NCBI RefSeq assembly: GCF_019192965.1
Contig: NZ_JAHTKU010000021.1
Coordinates: forward strand, 165,209 to 229,208
Source: Nocardioides daeguensis
GTDB taxonomy: Bacteria; Actinomycetota; Actinomycetes; Propionibacteriales; Nocardioidaceae
Length of the DNA: 64,000 nucleotides
Direction of reading: 5' to 3'
The notes under the pieces were generated by a model, which was given only the letters and a program-made list of their open reading frames with translations, had not been told where the DNA came from and did no database searches. Both the position numbers and the translations under genes were made by a program. Positions 1 to 8,411 of this stretch are shown one piece after another (the first letter of the stretch is position 1; each line of letters starts with the position of its first letter).

Positions 1-863
1 AGGTTGGTCAGGTAGCGCGACTCGATCCGCGAGGCGGTGTCGAAGTCGACCTGGGCACCCTCGACCGCGGCCGCGAGGATCGCGCGCGGCGCCGGGTAGT
101 CCGCACCCTTGAGCTGCTTGCGCAGCAGGGCGGGGAAGGCCGGGAGGAAGCCGGCGAGGGCCGGGGACTTCGGCGTGCCGCCGGGCATCTTGTAGCCGGG
201 GGCGTCCCACGGGTTGAGCGCGGCCTCGGGGTTGGCCTTGAGCCACGCCTTGGCGGCCGGGACCAGCTCGTCCTGGGTGGCGACGAGCTCGTCGACGACG
301 CCCTTCTTGAGCGCGGCCTCCGGGCCGAACTGGGTGCCCTGGAGCAGCACGTCCATCAGCGCGGTCTGCAGGCCCCACTTGCGCACGGCGCGGGTGACGC
401 CGCCGCCGCCGGGGAGCAGGCCGAGGGTCGCCTCGGGGAGGCCGACCTTGATCTTCGGGTCGTTGACCAGGATCCGGTGCTGCGCGGCGAGGGTGATCTC
501 GTAGCCGCCGCCGAGCGCGGCGCCGTTGATCGCGGCCACGACGGGCTTGGGGAACAGCTCGAGGCGGCGCAGCGCCTTCTTGACGTTCTCGGCCATCGCG
601 AACACGTCCGGGGCGTCGTCCTTGGTCGCGGTGACCATGCCCTTGAGGTTGCCGCCGGCGAAGAAGGTCTTCTTCGCCGAGGCGATCACCACGCCGGTGA
701 TGTCGTCCTGCTCGGCGTACAGCCGCTCGACGGCGTCGGCCATCGAGGCGATGTACAGCTCGTTCATGGTGTTGGCGCTGGCGGTCGGGTCGTCGAGCGT
801 GAGGGTGACGATGCCGTCGGCGTCGCGGTCGTAACGCACCGCGGTCTGCGTGTCAGTGCTCAT
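1..863 (-). CDS. FadB/FadJ-type multifunctional enoyl-CoA hydratase/3-hydroxyacyl-CoA dehydrogenase, N-terminal part
   Basis: Minus-strand gene that starts at ATG 863 and runs off the left edge, so only about 287 N-terminal residues are visible. They form a crotonase-fold enoyl-CoA hydratase domain: the oxyanion-hole segment NGAALGGGYEITLA and the catalytic-glutamate segment LPEATLGLLPGGGG are present. Family members of this type continue into a 3-hydroxyacyl-CoA dehydrogenase domain, which would lie outside the window. The thiolase gene lies 46 bp upstream on the same strand, the usual fadA-fadB order for beta-oxidation. An AAGAAG stretch upstream of the ATG could serve as ribosome binding site. 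A stand-alone hydratase cannot be excluded, but the fadA partner and the length already seen favour the long form. Confidence 0.85.
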   Translation of the reverse strand, partial: MSTDTQTAVRYDRDADGIVTLTLDDPTASANTMNELYIASMADAVERLYAEQDDITGVVIASAKKTFFAGGNLKGMVTATKDDAPDVFAMAENVKKALRRLELFPKPVVAAINGAALGGGYEITLAAQHRILVNDPKIKVGLPEATLGLLPGGGGVTRAVRKWGLQTALMDVLLQGTQFGPEAALKKGVVDELVATQDELVPAAKAWLKANPEAALNPWDAPGYKMPGGTPKSPALAGFLPAFPALLRKQLKGADYPAPRAILAAAVEGAQVDFDTASRIESRYLTN

Positions 864-909
864 GTCTTCTTTCGGTTCCGTGAAGTTCGAGGGTTCGGGA
901 CTACGACGC

Positions 910-2121
910 TCAGACGCGCTCGACGATGGTGGCGATGCCCATGCCGCCGCCGACGCACAGCGTGGCGAGGCCGCGGCGCAGGTCGCGGCGCTCGAGCTCG
1001 TCGATCAGGGTGCCGAGGATGATCGCGCCGGTCGCACCCAGCGGGTGACCCATGGCGATCGCGCCGCCGTTGACGTTCGTGATGCTGTCGTCGATGCCCA
1101 TGTCGCGCATGAAGCGCATGGCCACGGCGGCGAACGCCTCGTTGATCTCGAACAGGTCGATGTCGCCGACCTCGAGGCCGGCCTTGGCCAGCGCCTTGCG
1201 GGCGGCCGGGGCCGGCCCGGTCAGCATGATGATCGGGTCCGCGCCGGAGACGGCGGTCGCGATGATGCGGGCCCGCGGCGTCAGGCCGAGGTCCTTGCCG
1301 ACCTGCTCGTTGCCGATCAGGGTCAGCGAGGCGCCGTCGACGATGCCGGAGCTGTTGCCGGCGTGGTGGACGTGGTTGATCTTCTCGACCCAGTGGTACT
1401 TCTCGAGCGCGACCTCGTCGAAGCCGGCGTCGGCGCCGAGCTGGGCGAAGGACGGCTTGAGGCCGCCGAGGCTCTCGACCGACGTGTCGGGACGGATGGT
1501 CTCGTCCCGGGCGAGGATCGTCATGCCGTTGATGTCCTTGACGGGGACGACGGCACCGTCGAAGTAGCCGTTGGCCCACGCCTTCGCGGCGCGGTGGTGC
1601 GACTCGGCGGCGAAGGCGTCGACGTCCTCGCGGCTCCAGCCCTCGAGGGTCGCGATCAGGTCGGCACCGATGCCCTGCGGCACGAAGCCCGCCTTGAACG
1701 CGGTGGCCGGGTCCGACGCCCAGGCGCCGCCGTCGGAGCCCATCGGCACGCGGCTCATGCCCTCGACACCACCGGCGAGGATCAGGTCCTCGAACCCGCC
1801 GCGGACCCGGCTGGCGGCCTGGTTGACGGCCTCGAGGCCCGAGGCGCAGAAGCGGTTGAGCTGGACACCGGCGACGGTGTCCGGGAGGCCGGCGGCGATG
1901 GCCGTGGTCTTGGCGATGTCGCCACCCTGGTCGCCGATCGGCGAGACGACGCCGAGCACGAGGTCGTCGATCCGGTTCGGGTCGAGGCCCGGGTTGCGCT
2001 CCTGCACGGCGTCGACGAGGCCGACGGCGAGGTCGACCGGCTTCACCTCGTGGAGGGAGCCGTTGGCCTTGCCGCGGCCGCGCGGGGTGCGGAGGTGGTC
2101 GTACACGAATGCTTCTGCCAT
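910..2121 (-). CDS. fadA: Acetyl-CoA C-acyltransferase (thiolase, FadA type)
   Basis: A 403-residue thiolase, the normal family length. It performs the last beta-oxidation step, splitting 3-ketoacyl-CoA with CoA to acetyl-CoA and a shortened acyl-CoA. The nucleophilic cysteine is Cys92 in LNRFCASGLEA; the basic histidine sits in the GGAIAMGHPLGATG segment and the second active-site cysteine is Cys389 in ATLCVGGGMG. It is directly upstream of the FadB-type gene (46 bp) and almost certainly cotranscribed with it. The start ATG at 2121 lies opposite a divergent MerR regulator, and the 62-bp gap holds an inverted repeat (2168-2184) that may control both directions. Confidence 0.93.
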   Translation of the reverse strand: MAEAFVYDHLRTPRGRGKANGSLHEVKPVDLAVGLVDAVQERNPGLDPNRIDDLVLGVVSPIGDQGGDIAKTTAIAAGLPDTVAGVQLNRFCASGLEAVNQAASRVRGGFEDLILAGGVEGMSRVPMGSDGGAWASDPATAFKAGFVPQGIGADLIATLEGWSREDVDAFAAESHHRAAKAWANGYFDGAVVPVKDINGMTILARDETIRPDTSVESLGGLKPSFAQLGADAGFDEVALEKYHWVEKINHVHHAGNSSGIVDGASLTLIGNEQVGKDLGLTPRARIIATAVSGADPIIMLTGPAPAARKALAKAGLEVGDIDLFEINEAFAAVAMRFMRDMGIDDSITNVNGGAIAMGHPLGATGAIILGTLIDELERRDLRRGLATLCVGGGMGIATIVERV

Positions 2122-2167
2122 GACCGTCCTTGTTTCTGTACGGGAGAGGTGTCTCTGAGGACGATTG

Positions 2168-2184
2168 TGACACTATTACTGTCA
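2168..2184. promoter_or_regulatory. Inverted repeat TGACA-N7-TGTCA between thiolase and MerR genes (putative operator)
   Basis: TGACA-CTATTAC-TGTCA; the last base is the A of the MerR start codon. The same arms with the same 7-base spacer recur at 5996-6012 upstream of the racemase gene. The likely reader is the adjacent MerR regulator, by position. This is inference, not proven binding. Confidence 0.55.
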
Positions 2185-2957
2185 TGGTCAAGAGCGAGGG
2201 GCCCGCGGACGGTGTGAGCCACGACGCACCCGGCACGGCGTCGCGTCCGGATCCGCAGGCGCAGCGGGGCGAGGAGCTGCTCACCCTCGAGGAGCTCACC
2301 ACGCGGGTCGGGCTGACCGTGCGGACCGTGCGTTTCTACACCTCACGCGGCCTGATCCCGCCGCCGATCAGGCGCGGCCGGTCGGGCTACTACTCCGCTG
2401 CCCACCTGGCCCGGATCGAGCTGGTGCTGGAGCTGCAGAGCCACGGATTCACGCTGTCGGCGATCGAGCGGTACGTCGCGGGCATCCCCGAGGACGCCAG
2501 TCCCGAGGACATCACCCTGGCGCGCACCATGCTCGCGCCCTGGCAGTCCGACCTGCCCGTCGAGATGGACCGCGAGCAGCTGGAGAAGAAGGCCGGGCGC
2601 GCGCTCTCGGCCGAGGACGTCGCCACGCTGCAGGCCCTCGGCGTGCTGCGGGTCCGCGGGTCGTCGTACCTGGTGGCGAGCAACCAGCTCGCCATCGGCA
2701 TCCGGCTGCTCGAGCTCGGCTTCCCCCGCGAGGTCGCGGTCGCCGCCGCGGCGGTCTACCAGGAGCACGGCGAGCAGATGGCCAAGGAGCTCTACGAGGT
2801 CATCAACGACAAGCTCGCCCCGCTGTACGGCGACGCGACGACCTCCGAGCACTTCCGCGAGATCATGGAGCGGCTCAAGCCGCTGTCGGTCGGCGGCCTG
2901 GTGTCGGCGTACGAGTCGGCGGTCACGCGCGCGGCTCGCACCCCCGGGCGCAGCTGA
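2184..2957 (+). CDS. MerR family transcriptional regulator
   Basis: A 257-residue regulator. After a 30-residue polar tail comes a MerR winged-helix DNA-binding domain at about residues 33-100 (LEELTTRVGLTVRTVRFYTSRGLIPPPIRRGRSG, quoted in pieces: TVRTVRFYTSRGL is the recognition region). The C-terminal about 150 residues are helical, without the cysteine motifs of metal-sensing MerR proteins, so a small-molecule or acyl-CoA effector is more likely. It is divergent from the fadA-fadB operon, which suggests control of beta-oxidation genes. The ATG at 2184 was chosen over an in-frame ATG at 2130 because the latter would place the inverted repeat inside the coding region. Confidence 0.88.
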   Translation: MVKSEGPADGVSHDAPGTASRPDPQAQRGEELLTLEELTTRVGLTVRTVRFYTSRGLIPPPIRRGRSGYYSAAHLARIELVLELQSHGFTLSAIERYVAGIPEDASPEDITLARTMLAPWQSDLPVEMDREQLEKKAGRALSAEDVATLQALGVLRVRGSSYLVASNQLAIGIRLLELGFPREVAVAAAAVYQEHGEQMAKELYEVINDKLAPLYGDATTSEHFREIMERLKPLSVGGLVSAYESAVTRAARTPGRS

Positions 2958-2966
2958 GGTCGGGCG

Positions 2967-3023
2967 CACCCCATGCGCTCTGGTCGCGATCTGTCGGAAT
3001 CAACGACCATTTCGCATGGGGCG
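2967..3023. repeat. 57-bp inverted repeat, copy 1 (terminator-like)
   Basis: Arms at 2969-2986 and 3004-3021 (CCCCATGCGCTCTGGTCG against CGACCATTTCGCATGGGG) enclose a 17-nt loop. It lies between the convergent ends of the MerR and helicase genes, the place of a bidirectional terminator. A second copy with the same arm length and loop length is at 6037-6093. Confidence 0.7.
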
Positions 3024-3030
3024 CGGAACG

Positions 3031-4524
3031 TCAGCGGCGACCGGAGCTGAAGCCGGCAGCGCTGTGGCCGCCGCCCGAGGCTGAGCCCGCGCCGGCGCCC
3101 GAGCCGGCGCCACGCGAACGCGACCGGCCGCGGCCGCCGCCGCCCGAGCGCTGGCCGGCCGGCTTCGCGCCGCCCTGGCCACCCGAGCGCGGCTGACCCT
3201 GACCCTGACCCGGGCCGCCGCCGTTCTTGGCGCCCGGCTTCTTCGCGGCGGGCTTCTTGCCGGCGGGACGACGGCGACCGCCGCCACCGTTGCCGCCACC
3301 GTTGCCGCCACCCTGGGCAGCGGCCGGGGTGAGGTCGATGCCACCGGGGCGGGACCGCTCGCCGGGGGCGAGGTCCTGCAGCACCGGGTGGTCGGGGCCC
3401 TGGATCCGGGTGGTGGTCGGCGTGATGCCGGCGGCCCGGGTGAGGGCACGGACGTCCCCCCGCTGCTCGCTGGTCATCAGGGTGATCACGGTGCCGGCGG
3501 CGCCGGCGCGCGCGGTGCGGCCGGAACGGTGCAGGTAGGCCTTGTGCTCGGCCGGCGGGTCGGCGTGGACGACGAGCGAGACGTCGTCGACGTGGATGCC
3601 GCGGGCCGCGATGTCGGTGGCGACGAGCGTGGTCGCCGTACCGCTGTGGAAGGCCTCCATGTTGCGGGTACGCGCACCCTGGCTGAGGTTGCCGTGGAGG
3701 TCGACCGCGGGCACGCCGTTCTTGTTGAGCTGGCGGGCCAGCGCCTTGGCGCCGTGCTTGGTGCGCGTGAAGACGACCGTGCGGCCGGGCGCGCTGACCA
3801 GGTCGAGAAGGACGGGCAGCCGCTGCTCGCGCTCCACGTGGAGCACGTGGTGGTCCATCTTCGTGACCGGCGACTGGGCCGAGTCGGCCTCGTGCACCGC
3901 CGGGTCGACGAGGAAGCGCTTCACCAGGACGTCGATCGCGTTGTCGAGCGTCGCGGAGAACAGCATCCGCTGGCCACCCTTGGCCGTCTGGTCGAGCAGG
4001 CGGCGCACGGCCGGCAGGAAGCCGAGGTCAGCCATGTGGTCGGCCTCGTCGAGCACGGTGACCCGGACGTCGGCGAGGCTGCAGTAGCCCTGGCCGATCA
4101 GGTCCTCGAGCCGGCCGGGGCAGGCGATGAGGATGTCGACGCCGTCGCGCAGGGCGTTGACCTGCGGGCCCTGACCGACGCCGCCGAAGACGGTGGTGGT
4201 GCGCAGGCCGACGGCCTTCGCGAGCGGGGCGACGGTGGCCGCGATCTGGCTCGCGAGCTCACGGGTGGGCGCCAGCACGAGGGCACGGGGGCGCTTCGGC
4301 GCGGGGCGGCGGCGCTCACCCTCGGCGGCCAGGCGCGCGACGAGCGGGATGCCGAAGGCATAGGTCTTGCCCGAGCCGGTGCGACCGCGGCCGAGCACGT
4401 CGCGACCCTTCAGCGAGTCGGGCAGGGTCGCGGCCTGGATCGGCGTGGGGACGGTGATCTGGTCGGCCGTCAGGACGTCGAGCAGAGCAGTGGGCACGCC
4501 GAGGTCGGCGAAGGTGGTGGTCAC
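3031..4524 (-). CDS. DEAD-box ATP-dependent RNA helicase with Gly/Arg-rich tail (RhlE/CsdA-like)
   Basis: A 497-residue helicase that would unwind structured RNA, for example in RNA decay or ribosome assembly. All motifs are in order: Q motif near residue 26-30, motif I GRTGSGKT at 47-54, PTRELASQ, motif II DEAD at 159-162, SAT, VATDIAARG and HRSGRTARAG. Residues from about 390 on are low complexity (Gly, Arg, Pro, Ala, Lys), an RGG-like RNA-binding tail common in actinobacterial DEAD-box proteins. The gene is alone on this strand; the 285 bp upstream (4525-4809) contains no gene that I can support and may be a long 5' leader, as is usual for cold-shock helicases. Confidence 0.93.
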   Translation of the reverse strand: MTTTFADLGVPTALLDVLTADQITVPTPIQAATLPDSLKGRDVLGRGRTGSGKTYAFGIPLVARLAAEGERRRPAPKRPRALVLAPTRELASQIAATVAPLAKAVGLRTTTVFGGVGQGPQVNALRDGVDILIACPGRLEDLIGQGYCSLADVRVTVLDEADHMADLGFLPAVRRLLDQTAKGGQRMLFSATLDNAIDVLVKRFLVDPAVHEADSAQSPVTKMDHHVLHVEREQRLPVLLDLVSAPGRTVVFTRTKHGAKALARQLNKNGVPAVDLHGNLSQGARTRNMEAFHSGTATTLVATDIAARGIHVDDVSLVVHADPPAEHKAYLHRSGRTARAGAAGTVITLMTSEQRGDVRALTRAAGITPTTTRIQGPDHPVLQDLAPGERSRPGGIDLTPAAAQGGGNGGGNGGGGRRRPAGKKPAAKKPGAKNGGGPGQGQGQPRSGGQGGAKPAGQRSGGGGRGRSRSRGAGSGAGAGSASGGGHSAAGFSSGRR

Positions 4525-4809
4525 GGTGTTTCTCTCCGGAGACCGCAGGACGCAGCGATCCCCTCAGGTGGGCGTCTCGCCGTGCTGCCTGTCCGGTGAC
4601 AGGCGGTGAAGCGGTGCCTCTGGTGAGGGGCGCGGTCCGCGAGGTGGTGCTGCGCGGTGCGCCGGGATCCGGGGCAAGACTGGCCGGATCGGTGTCCCCA
4701 GCCTAGGGGCCGCGGGTCCGGCGGGGTGAATCCGCGCCGGACGTGGCGATGTGGGCTGTGCCACCTTGCCCGCGACCTTGCCCACCACCGGGCCCGGTGC
4801 CGGCGGGGA

Positions 4810-5973
4810 TCAGCCCTCGAGCTGCACCGCGGCGCCGCGCTCGATCAGCCCGTCGACGTCCTTGACGCCCCAGGCCTCGAGCGCCTCGCGAGTGTGGGAG
4901 CCGGCGCCGGCGGCCGGCGGGTGCGAGAGGGTCGCCTTCGTGCGGGAGAACCGCGGCGCGGGCTGCGGCTGCACGATGCCCTCGTGCTCGACGAAGATCT
5001 CGCGGCCCTTGATGTGCGTGTGGTCCTTGGCCTCGCTCATCCGCAGAATCGGGGCGACGCATGCATCGGTGCCGTCGAAGATCGCGCACCACTCCTCGCG
5101 GGTCTTCTGCTTGAAGGTGGCGGTGATCAGGGCGCGCAGCTCGTCGGTCTTCGCGACGTCCCAGCGGTCGGGCGCGGTGTCCTTGATGCCGAGCAGCTCG
5201 ACGAACAGGTCGTAGAACTGCGGCTCCAGGGCACCGACGGACATGTGCTCGCCGTCGGCGGTCTCGTAGATGTCGTAGTACGGCGCGCCGCCGTCGAGCA
5301 GGTTGGCCGCCCGCTCCTCCTTGTACCCGCCGCCGGCGAGGAAGGCCGAGGTCATCGCGTTGAGGTTCGCCGTACCGTCGACGATCGCCGCGTCGACGAC
5401 CTGGCCCTGCCCGGAGGCCTGCGCCTCGAAGACCGCGGCGAGAATGCCGATGACCAGGTACGTCGACCCGCCGCCGAAGTCGCCGACCAGGTTGGTCGGG
5501 AACTGGGGCTTGTCCTTGACCTGGCCCAGGCCGTGGAGGGTGCCGGTGATGGCGATGTAGTTCATGTCGTGGCCGGCGGCCTGCGACCACGGGCCGTCCT
5601 GGCCCCAGCCGGTCATCCGGCCGTAGACCAGGCGCGGGTTGCGGGCGTGGCACTCCTCGGGGCCGAAGCCGAGCCGCTCGGCGACGCCGGGGCGCATGCC
5701 CTCGACGAGCACGTCGGCCTGCTCGACCAGGTCGAGCACGGTGGCGACCGCGTCGGGGTCCTTGAGGTTGAGCGCGACGCTGGGCCGGCCGCGGTTGAGC
5801 AGGTCGTGCGAGCCACCGGTCAGCATCTGCCCGCCCGGACGCTCGACCCGGATCACGTCGGCACCGAGGTCGGCCAGGATCATGCAGGCGTGCGGGCTGG
5901 GCCCGATGCCGGCGATCTCGACGACCTTGAGGCCCTTGAGCGGACCGGTTCCCTGACCAAGCGCGAACGTCAT
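4810..5973 (-). CDS. CaiB/BaiF family acyl-CoA protein, alpha-methylacyl-CoA racemase type
   Basis: A 387-residue class III CoA-transferase fold protein. It most resembles alpha-methylacyl-CoA racemase: the GHDMNYIAITGTLHGLG segment carries the histidine and GDFGGGSTYL the aspartate that act as the proton-transfer pair in the mycobacterial enzyme MCR. That enzyme epimerises 2-methyl-branched acyl-CoAs so that they can enter beta-oxidation, which fits the beta-oxidation genes 3 kb away and the shared operator-like site at 5996-6012. A true CoA-transferase role is the alternative. The gene is monocistronic as far as can be seen. Confidence 0.87.
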   Translation of the reverse strand: MTFALGQGTGPLKGLKVVEIAGIGPSPHACMILADLGADVIRVERPGGQMLTGGSHDLLNRGRPSVALNLKDPDAVATVLDLVEQADVLVEGMRPGVAERLGFGPEECHARNPRLVYGRMTGWGQDGPWSQAAGHDMNYIAITGTLHGLGQVKDKPQFPTNLVGDFGGGSTYLVIGILAAVFEAQASGQGQVVDAAIVDGTANLNAMTSAFLAGGGYKEERAANLLDGGAPYYDIYETADGEHMSVGALEPQFYDLFVELLGIKDTAPDRWDVAKTDELRALITATFKQKTREEWCAIFDGTDACVAPILRMSEAKDHTHIKGREIFVEHEGIVQPQPAPRFSRTKATLSHPPAAGAGSHTREALEAWGVKDVDGLIERGAAVQLEG

Positions 5974-5995
5974 GGTGCCGATCCTCGCACAACGC

Positions 5996-6012
5996 TGACA
6001 GCGATGCTGTCA
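5996..6012. promoter_or_regulatory. Inverted repeat TGACA-N7-TGTCA upstream of racemase gene (putative operator)
   Basis: TGACAGC-GAT-GCTGTCA, a perfect 7-3-7 palindrome centred 31 bp upstream of the racemase start. Arms and spacing match the site at 2168-2184 in front of the MerR and thiolase genes. Confidence 0.55.
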
Positions 6013-6036
6013 GTGTCTCGGGCTGGTCCTGTGCCG

Positions 6037-6093
6037 CGCCCCATGCGTTCTGGTCGCAGTTCGGCGGATCTGACGACCAGAACGCATGGGGTG
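6037..6093. repeat. 57-bp inverted repeat, copy 2 (terminator-like)
   Basis: Perfect 18-bp arms (6039-6056 and 6074-6091; CCCCATGCGTTCTGGTCG) with a 17-nt loop. It lies 23 bp after the M15 peptidase stop codon, so it could end that transcript. The loop is similar to copy 1 (CGGATCTGACG against CGGAATCAACG), which marks both as one dispersed element family rather than chance terminators. Confidence 0.72.
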
Positions 6094-6116
6094 CGGTACC
6101 AGACCGGCTGCGAGGC

Positions 6117-7517
6117 TCAGCCCGGGTTGACGATCCGAGCCAGCTCGAAGTGCATCGGGTCGGTGTAGGCCCAGTCGCCGCCCCAGGCGAAGCCCCACTT
6201 CTTGAAGATCGCGACGACGACCCGATCCATCTGACCGACCGTGCCGCGCTGGTTGCCCGGGACGTTGAAGTCGAGCGCCAGCCCGAAGGAGTGGTTGGAC
6301 AGCTGGGTGGACCCGGCGATGAAGCGCGGGTAGTAGCAGCCGGCGTACTCGCCGGGGTGGATCTTGTCGGCCAGCTTGCTGGTGACGATCTCGGCGAGCG
6401 CCGCCTTGAGCTGCGGCATCAGGTACTTGTTGCAGGTGACCGAGCCGAGGATCGGGACCACCTCGGTCACGATGTGGGCCTTGACCCAGGCTGGGTCGGG
6501 CGCGATCCGGCCGCCGCCGATCGGCGTGTAGCGGAAGACACCGACCGCGTCGCTGAACGCACCGACCGGGATCGCCTGCTGGTAGGTGCCGGGGTCGATG
6601 CCGCTCTGCGCGACGATGTCGAGGGCGCTGATGGAGAACCGGTCCTTGCCGAAGGCCTTCTCGATCTTGTCGCGCACCACCTGCGGCGAGGACAGCCCGG
6701 TGTTGATCAGCACGGCGTTGTCCTCGGGCAGCCCGAGCGCGTCGCCCCAGCGGCTGTTGACGACCGCGGCGATGCCGTCGACACCGCCGGGGAACAGCGC
6801 GCCGATGTGGATCTTCTCGTCCTCGACGTTCAGGTAGCCCTTGGCGTCGGGCACCAGGTCCTGCTCCAGCGCCTTGGGGATCGCGACCTCGCCGCCGGCG
6901 ATCCGGTCCCACTGCTCCTGGAACGTCGCGGACCCGTTCCCGGTGAACCGGCGGTACTCGCCCGGGTCGACGGCGGCGATGTTGAAGAGCTTGTTCTGCA
7001 CCGAGAACTGGCCGTAGGACAGCTGGGTGAAGGCGGCGACGCCCTTCTTGCCGCGCACCATGACGCCGGTGATCGTGGCCAGGTCGGCCTCCGACAGGGT
7101 GCCCTCGGAGACGAGGAGCAGGTCGTCGCCGTACTGCTTGCCGTCGAAGGGCCCCGGCGGGGCCACCGCGTGCGCCGGGTCGGCCACGGCGGTCGTCGAC
7201 GTGGCGGTCGTGCCGGCCGCCGCCTCGCTCGGGTCGGCCTTCGGGCCCTTCTCCGCACCCTGCGGCGTGCCGCAGGCGGTCAGCGCGAGGAGGGCAGCAC
7301 CGCCTGCGAGCCCGACCACCGGCCGGCTCCACGGGGTGCGGCTCCCGAACCCCGGCCGGCTACGCGACGATTCCGACTCGATCTGGCGGCGTTGGCGTCG
7401 CTCGAAGGGCCATCCAGCACGACGTCGCTCCGCCGCCTTGCCAGATCGGCCGGAATCGCCGCTCGCCACGGCCGTGGCTCGAGAGCCACACCCCAGGGCG
7501 CGTCGCACCAACCCCAT
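6117..7517 (-). CDS. M15 family D,D-carboxypeptidase (VanY-like), membrane-anchored
   Basis: About 466 residues. The C-terminal 130 residues carry the zinc-peptidase signature of family M15: SNHSFGLALDFN supplies the first His and Asp ligands and DPMHFE the last His, so the protein should trim peptidoglycan stem peptides outside the membrane. A hydrophobic stretch ending in LALTAC, at about residues 70-86, looks like a membrane anchor or lipobox. It is preceded by an unusually long, Arg-rich N-terminal region of about 65 residues. The ATG at 7517 has GGAGG in front; an ATG at 7526 is also possible. The middle region (Ala/Thr-rich linker, then about 200 residues) is not recognised. Confidence 0.8.
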   Translation of the reverse strand: MGLVRRALGCGSRATAVASGDSGRSGKAAERRRAGWPFERRQRRQIESESSRSRPGFGSRTPWSRPVVGLAGGAALLALTACGTPQGAEKGPKADPSEAAAGTTATSTTAVADPAHAVAPPGPFDGKQYGDDLLLVSEGTLSEADLATITGVMVRGKKGVAAFTQLSYGQFSVQNKLFNIAAVDPGEYRRFTGNGSATFQEQWDRIAGGEVAIPKALEQDLVPDAKGYLNVEDEKIHIGALFPGGVDGIAAVVNSRWGDALGLPEDNAVLINTGLSSPQVVRDKIEKAFGKDRFSISALDIVAQSGIDPGTYQQAIPVGAFSDAVGVFRYTPIGGGRIAPDPAWVKAHIVTEVVPILGSVTCNKYLMPQLKAALAEIVTSKLADKIHPGEYAGCYYPRFIAGSTQLSNHSFGLALDFNVPGNQRGTVGQMDRVVVAIFKKWGFAWGGDWAYTDPMHFELARIVNPG

Positions 7518-7579
7518 GGTCCTCATCCCTCCGCCGGCCCTCCCGACGGCTCCCGAGGCGAAGGGTAGTACGTGCGCGA

Positions 7580-8203
7580 TCAGCGAAGGACGCGTTCGGC
7601 GATCCAGGCGATGTCGTCGCCCGTGCGGGCGGGGTCGGCCGAGGGCTGCATGACGTGGCTGAGCACCAGCCGCACGACCATGTCGATGCTGGCGGCCAGG
7701 CGGTCGGGAGGCAGGCCCACGTCGTACGCCGCCACGCGGTCGGCGACCACCAGCTTGGCGCCCTCGAGGAGGTACTCGGAGTGCGTGGTCAGCAACGGCA
7801 GCAGCTCGGTGTCGGCGCCGTGGGTCGCCGACACGACGGCGTGGAGCAGCGCGTTGTCCTGGGCGTACTTGAGGACCCGCCGCGCCGAGTCGCGGATCGC
7901 GGCGACCAGGTCGTCGGGGTTCTCGTCGAAGGAGCGGGTCACCCCGCCGAGGAAGCGGTCCAGCTCGCGGCGCACCATCGCCTCGGCGAGGTCGCTCTTG
8001 GTGCCGATCTCGTTGTAGACCGTCTGCCGGCTGACCCCGACCTCGTCGGCGAGGCGGGCCATCGTGACCTTCGCCCACCCCGCGGAGGTGGTGAGCTCGA
8101 CGGCCGCCTCGAGCAGGCGGTCGCGAAGGGTCAGGGTGGCCACCCCTGTGAGGGTAGCCACCCGTTCGACCAGCGCCCGGGTCCGGTCGGCGAGGAGGGA
8201 CAT
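7580..8203 (-). CDS. TetR family regulator, probable regulator of the alkane hydroxylase operon
   Basis: 207 residues. A TetR helix-turn-helix lies at about residues 27-73 (MARLADEVGVSRQTVYNEIG); the rest is a helical ligand domain. The gene is the last of the run AlkB-rubredoxin, ferredoxin, TetR, the order seen for the AlkU/AlkX-type repressors of actinobacterial alkB-rubredoxin operons, so autoregulation together with alkB in response to fatty acids or alkanes is likely (inference). The N-terminal 20 residues hold a short repeat (VATLT twice, from a repeated GGTGGCCACCC/GGTAGCCACCC DNA motif), so a start at GTG 8143 would be nearer the domain border. Confidence 0.85.
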   Translation of the reverse strand: MSLLADRTRALVERVATLTGVATLTLRDRLLEAAVELTTSAGWAKVTMARLADEVGVSRQTVYNEIGTKSDLAEAMVRRELDRFLGGVTRSFDENPDDLVAAIRDSARRVLKYAQDNALLHAVVSATHGADTELLPLLTTHSEYLLEGAKLVVADRVAAYDVGLPPDRLAASIDMVVRLVLSHVMQPSADPARTGDDIAWIAERVLR

Positions 8204-8215
8204 CGGGCCCCGGCC

Positions 8216-8410
8216 TCAGCCTTCGAGCGTCAGCGCGAGCACCGGGCACGCCTGCACGGCGGCGTACACGTGGGCCCGGTCGCCCTCCGGCGGGGCGTCG
8301 TCGAGAACGGTGACCTTGTCCTCGTCCTCGTCCACCTCGAAGTAGTCGTTCGCCATGGCCTCGCACATGCCGAGGCCCTCACACTTCTCCAGATCCGCGA
8401 CGATCTTCAT
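8216..8410 (-). CDS. Small [3Fe-4S]-type ferredoxin
   Basis: 64 residues with Cys10 (EKCEGLGMC), Cys16 and a C-terminal ACPV cysteine, that is the three-cysteine pattern of single-cluster [3Fe-4S] ferredoxins that feed electrons to cytochrome P450s in actinomycetes. It starts 1 bp after the AlkB-rubredoxin stop. Because AlkB already carries its own rubredoxin, the ferredoxin more likely serves the P450 encoded upstream (10019-11344) or works as an alternative donor (inference). Its acidic middle (DEDEDK) is typical for electron-transfer partners. Confidence 0.88.
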   Translation of the reverse strand: MKIVADLEKCEGLGMCEAMANDYFEVDEDEDKVTVLDDAPPEGDRAHVYAAVQACPVLALTLEG

Positions 8411-8411
8411 C

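Noticed and set aside
850..2217. Long plus-strand frame of 455 codons over the thiolase gene
   Set aside because: It is antisense to a clear thiolase; long shadow frames are expected in such GC-rich DNA. The same holds for many other long frames, e.g. 4657-6168, 8355-9968 and 14167-16887.
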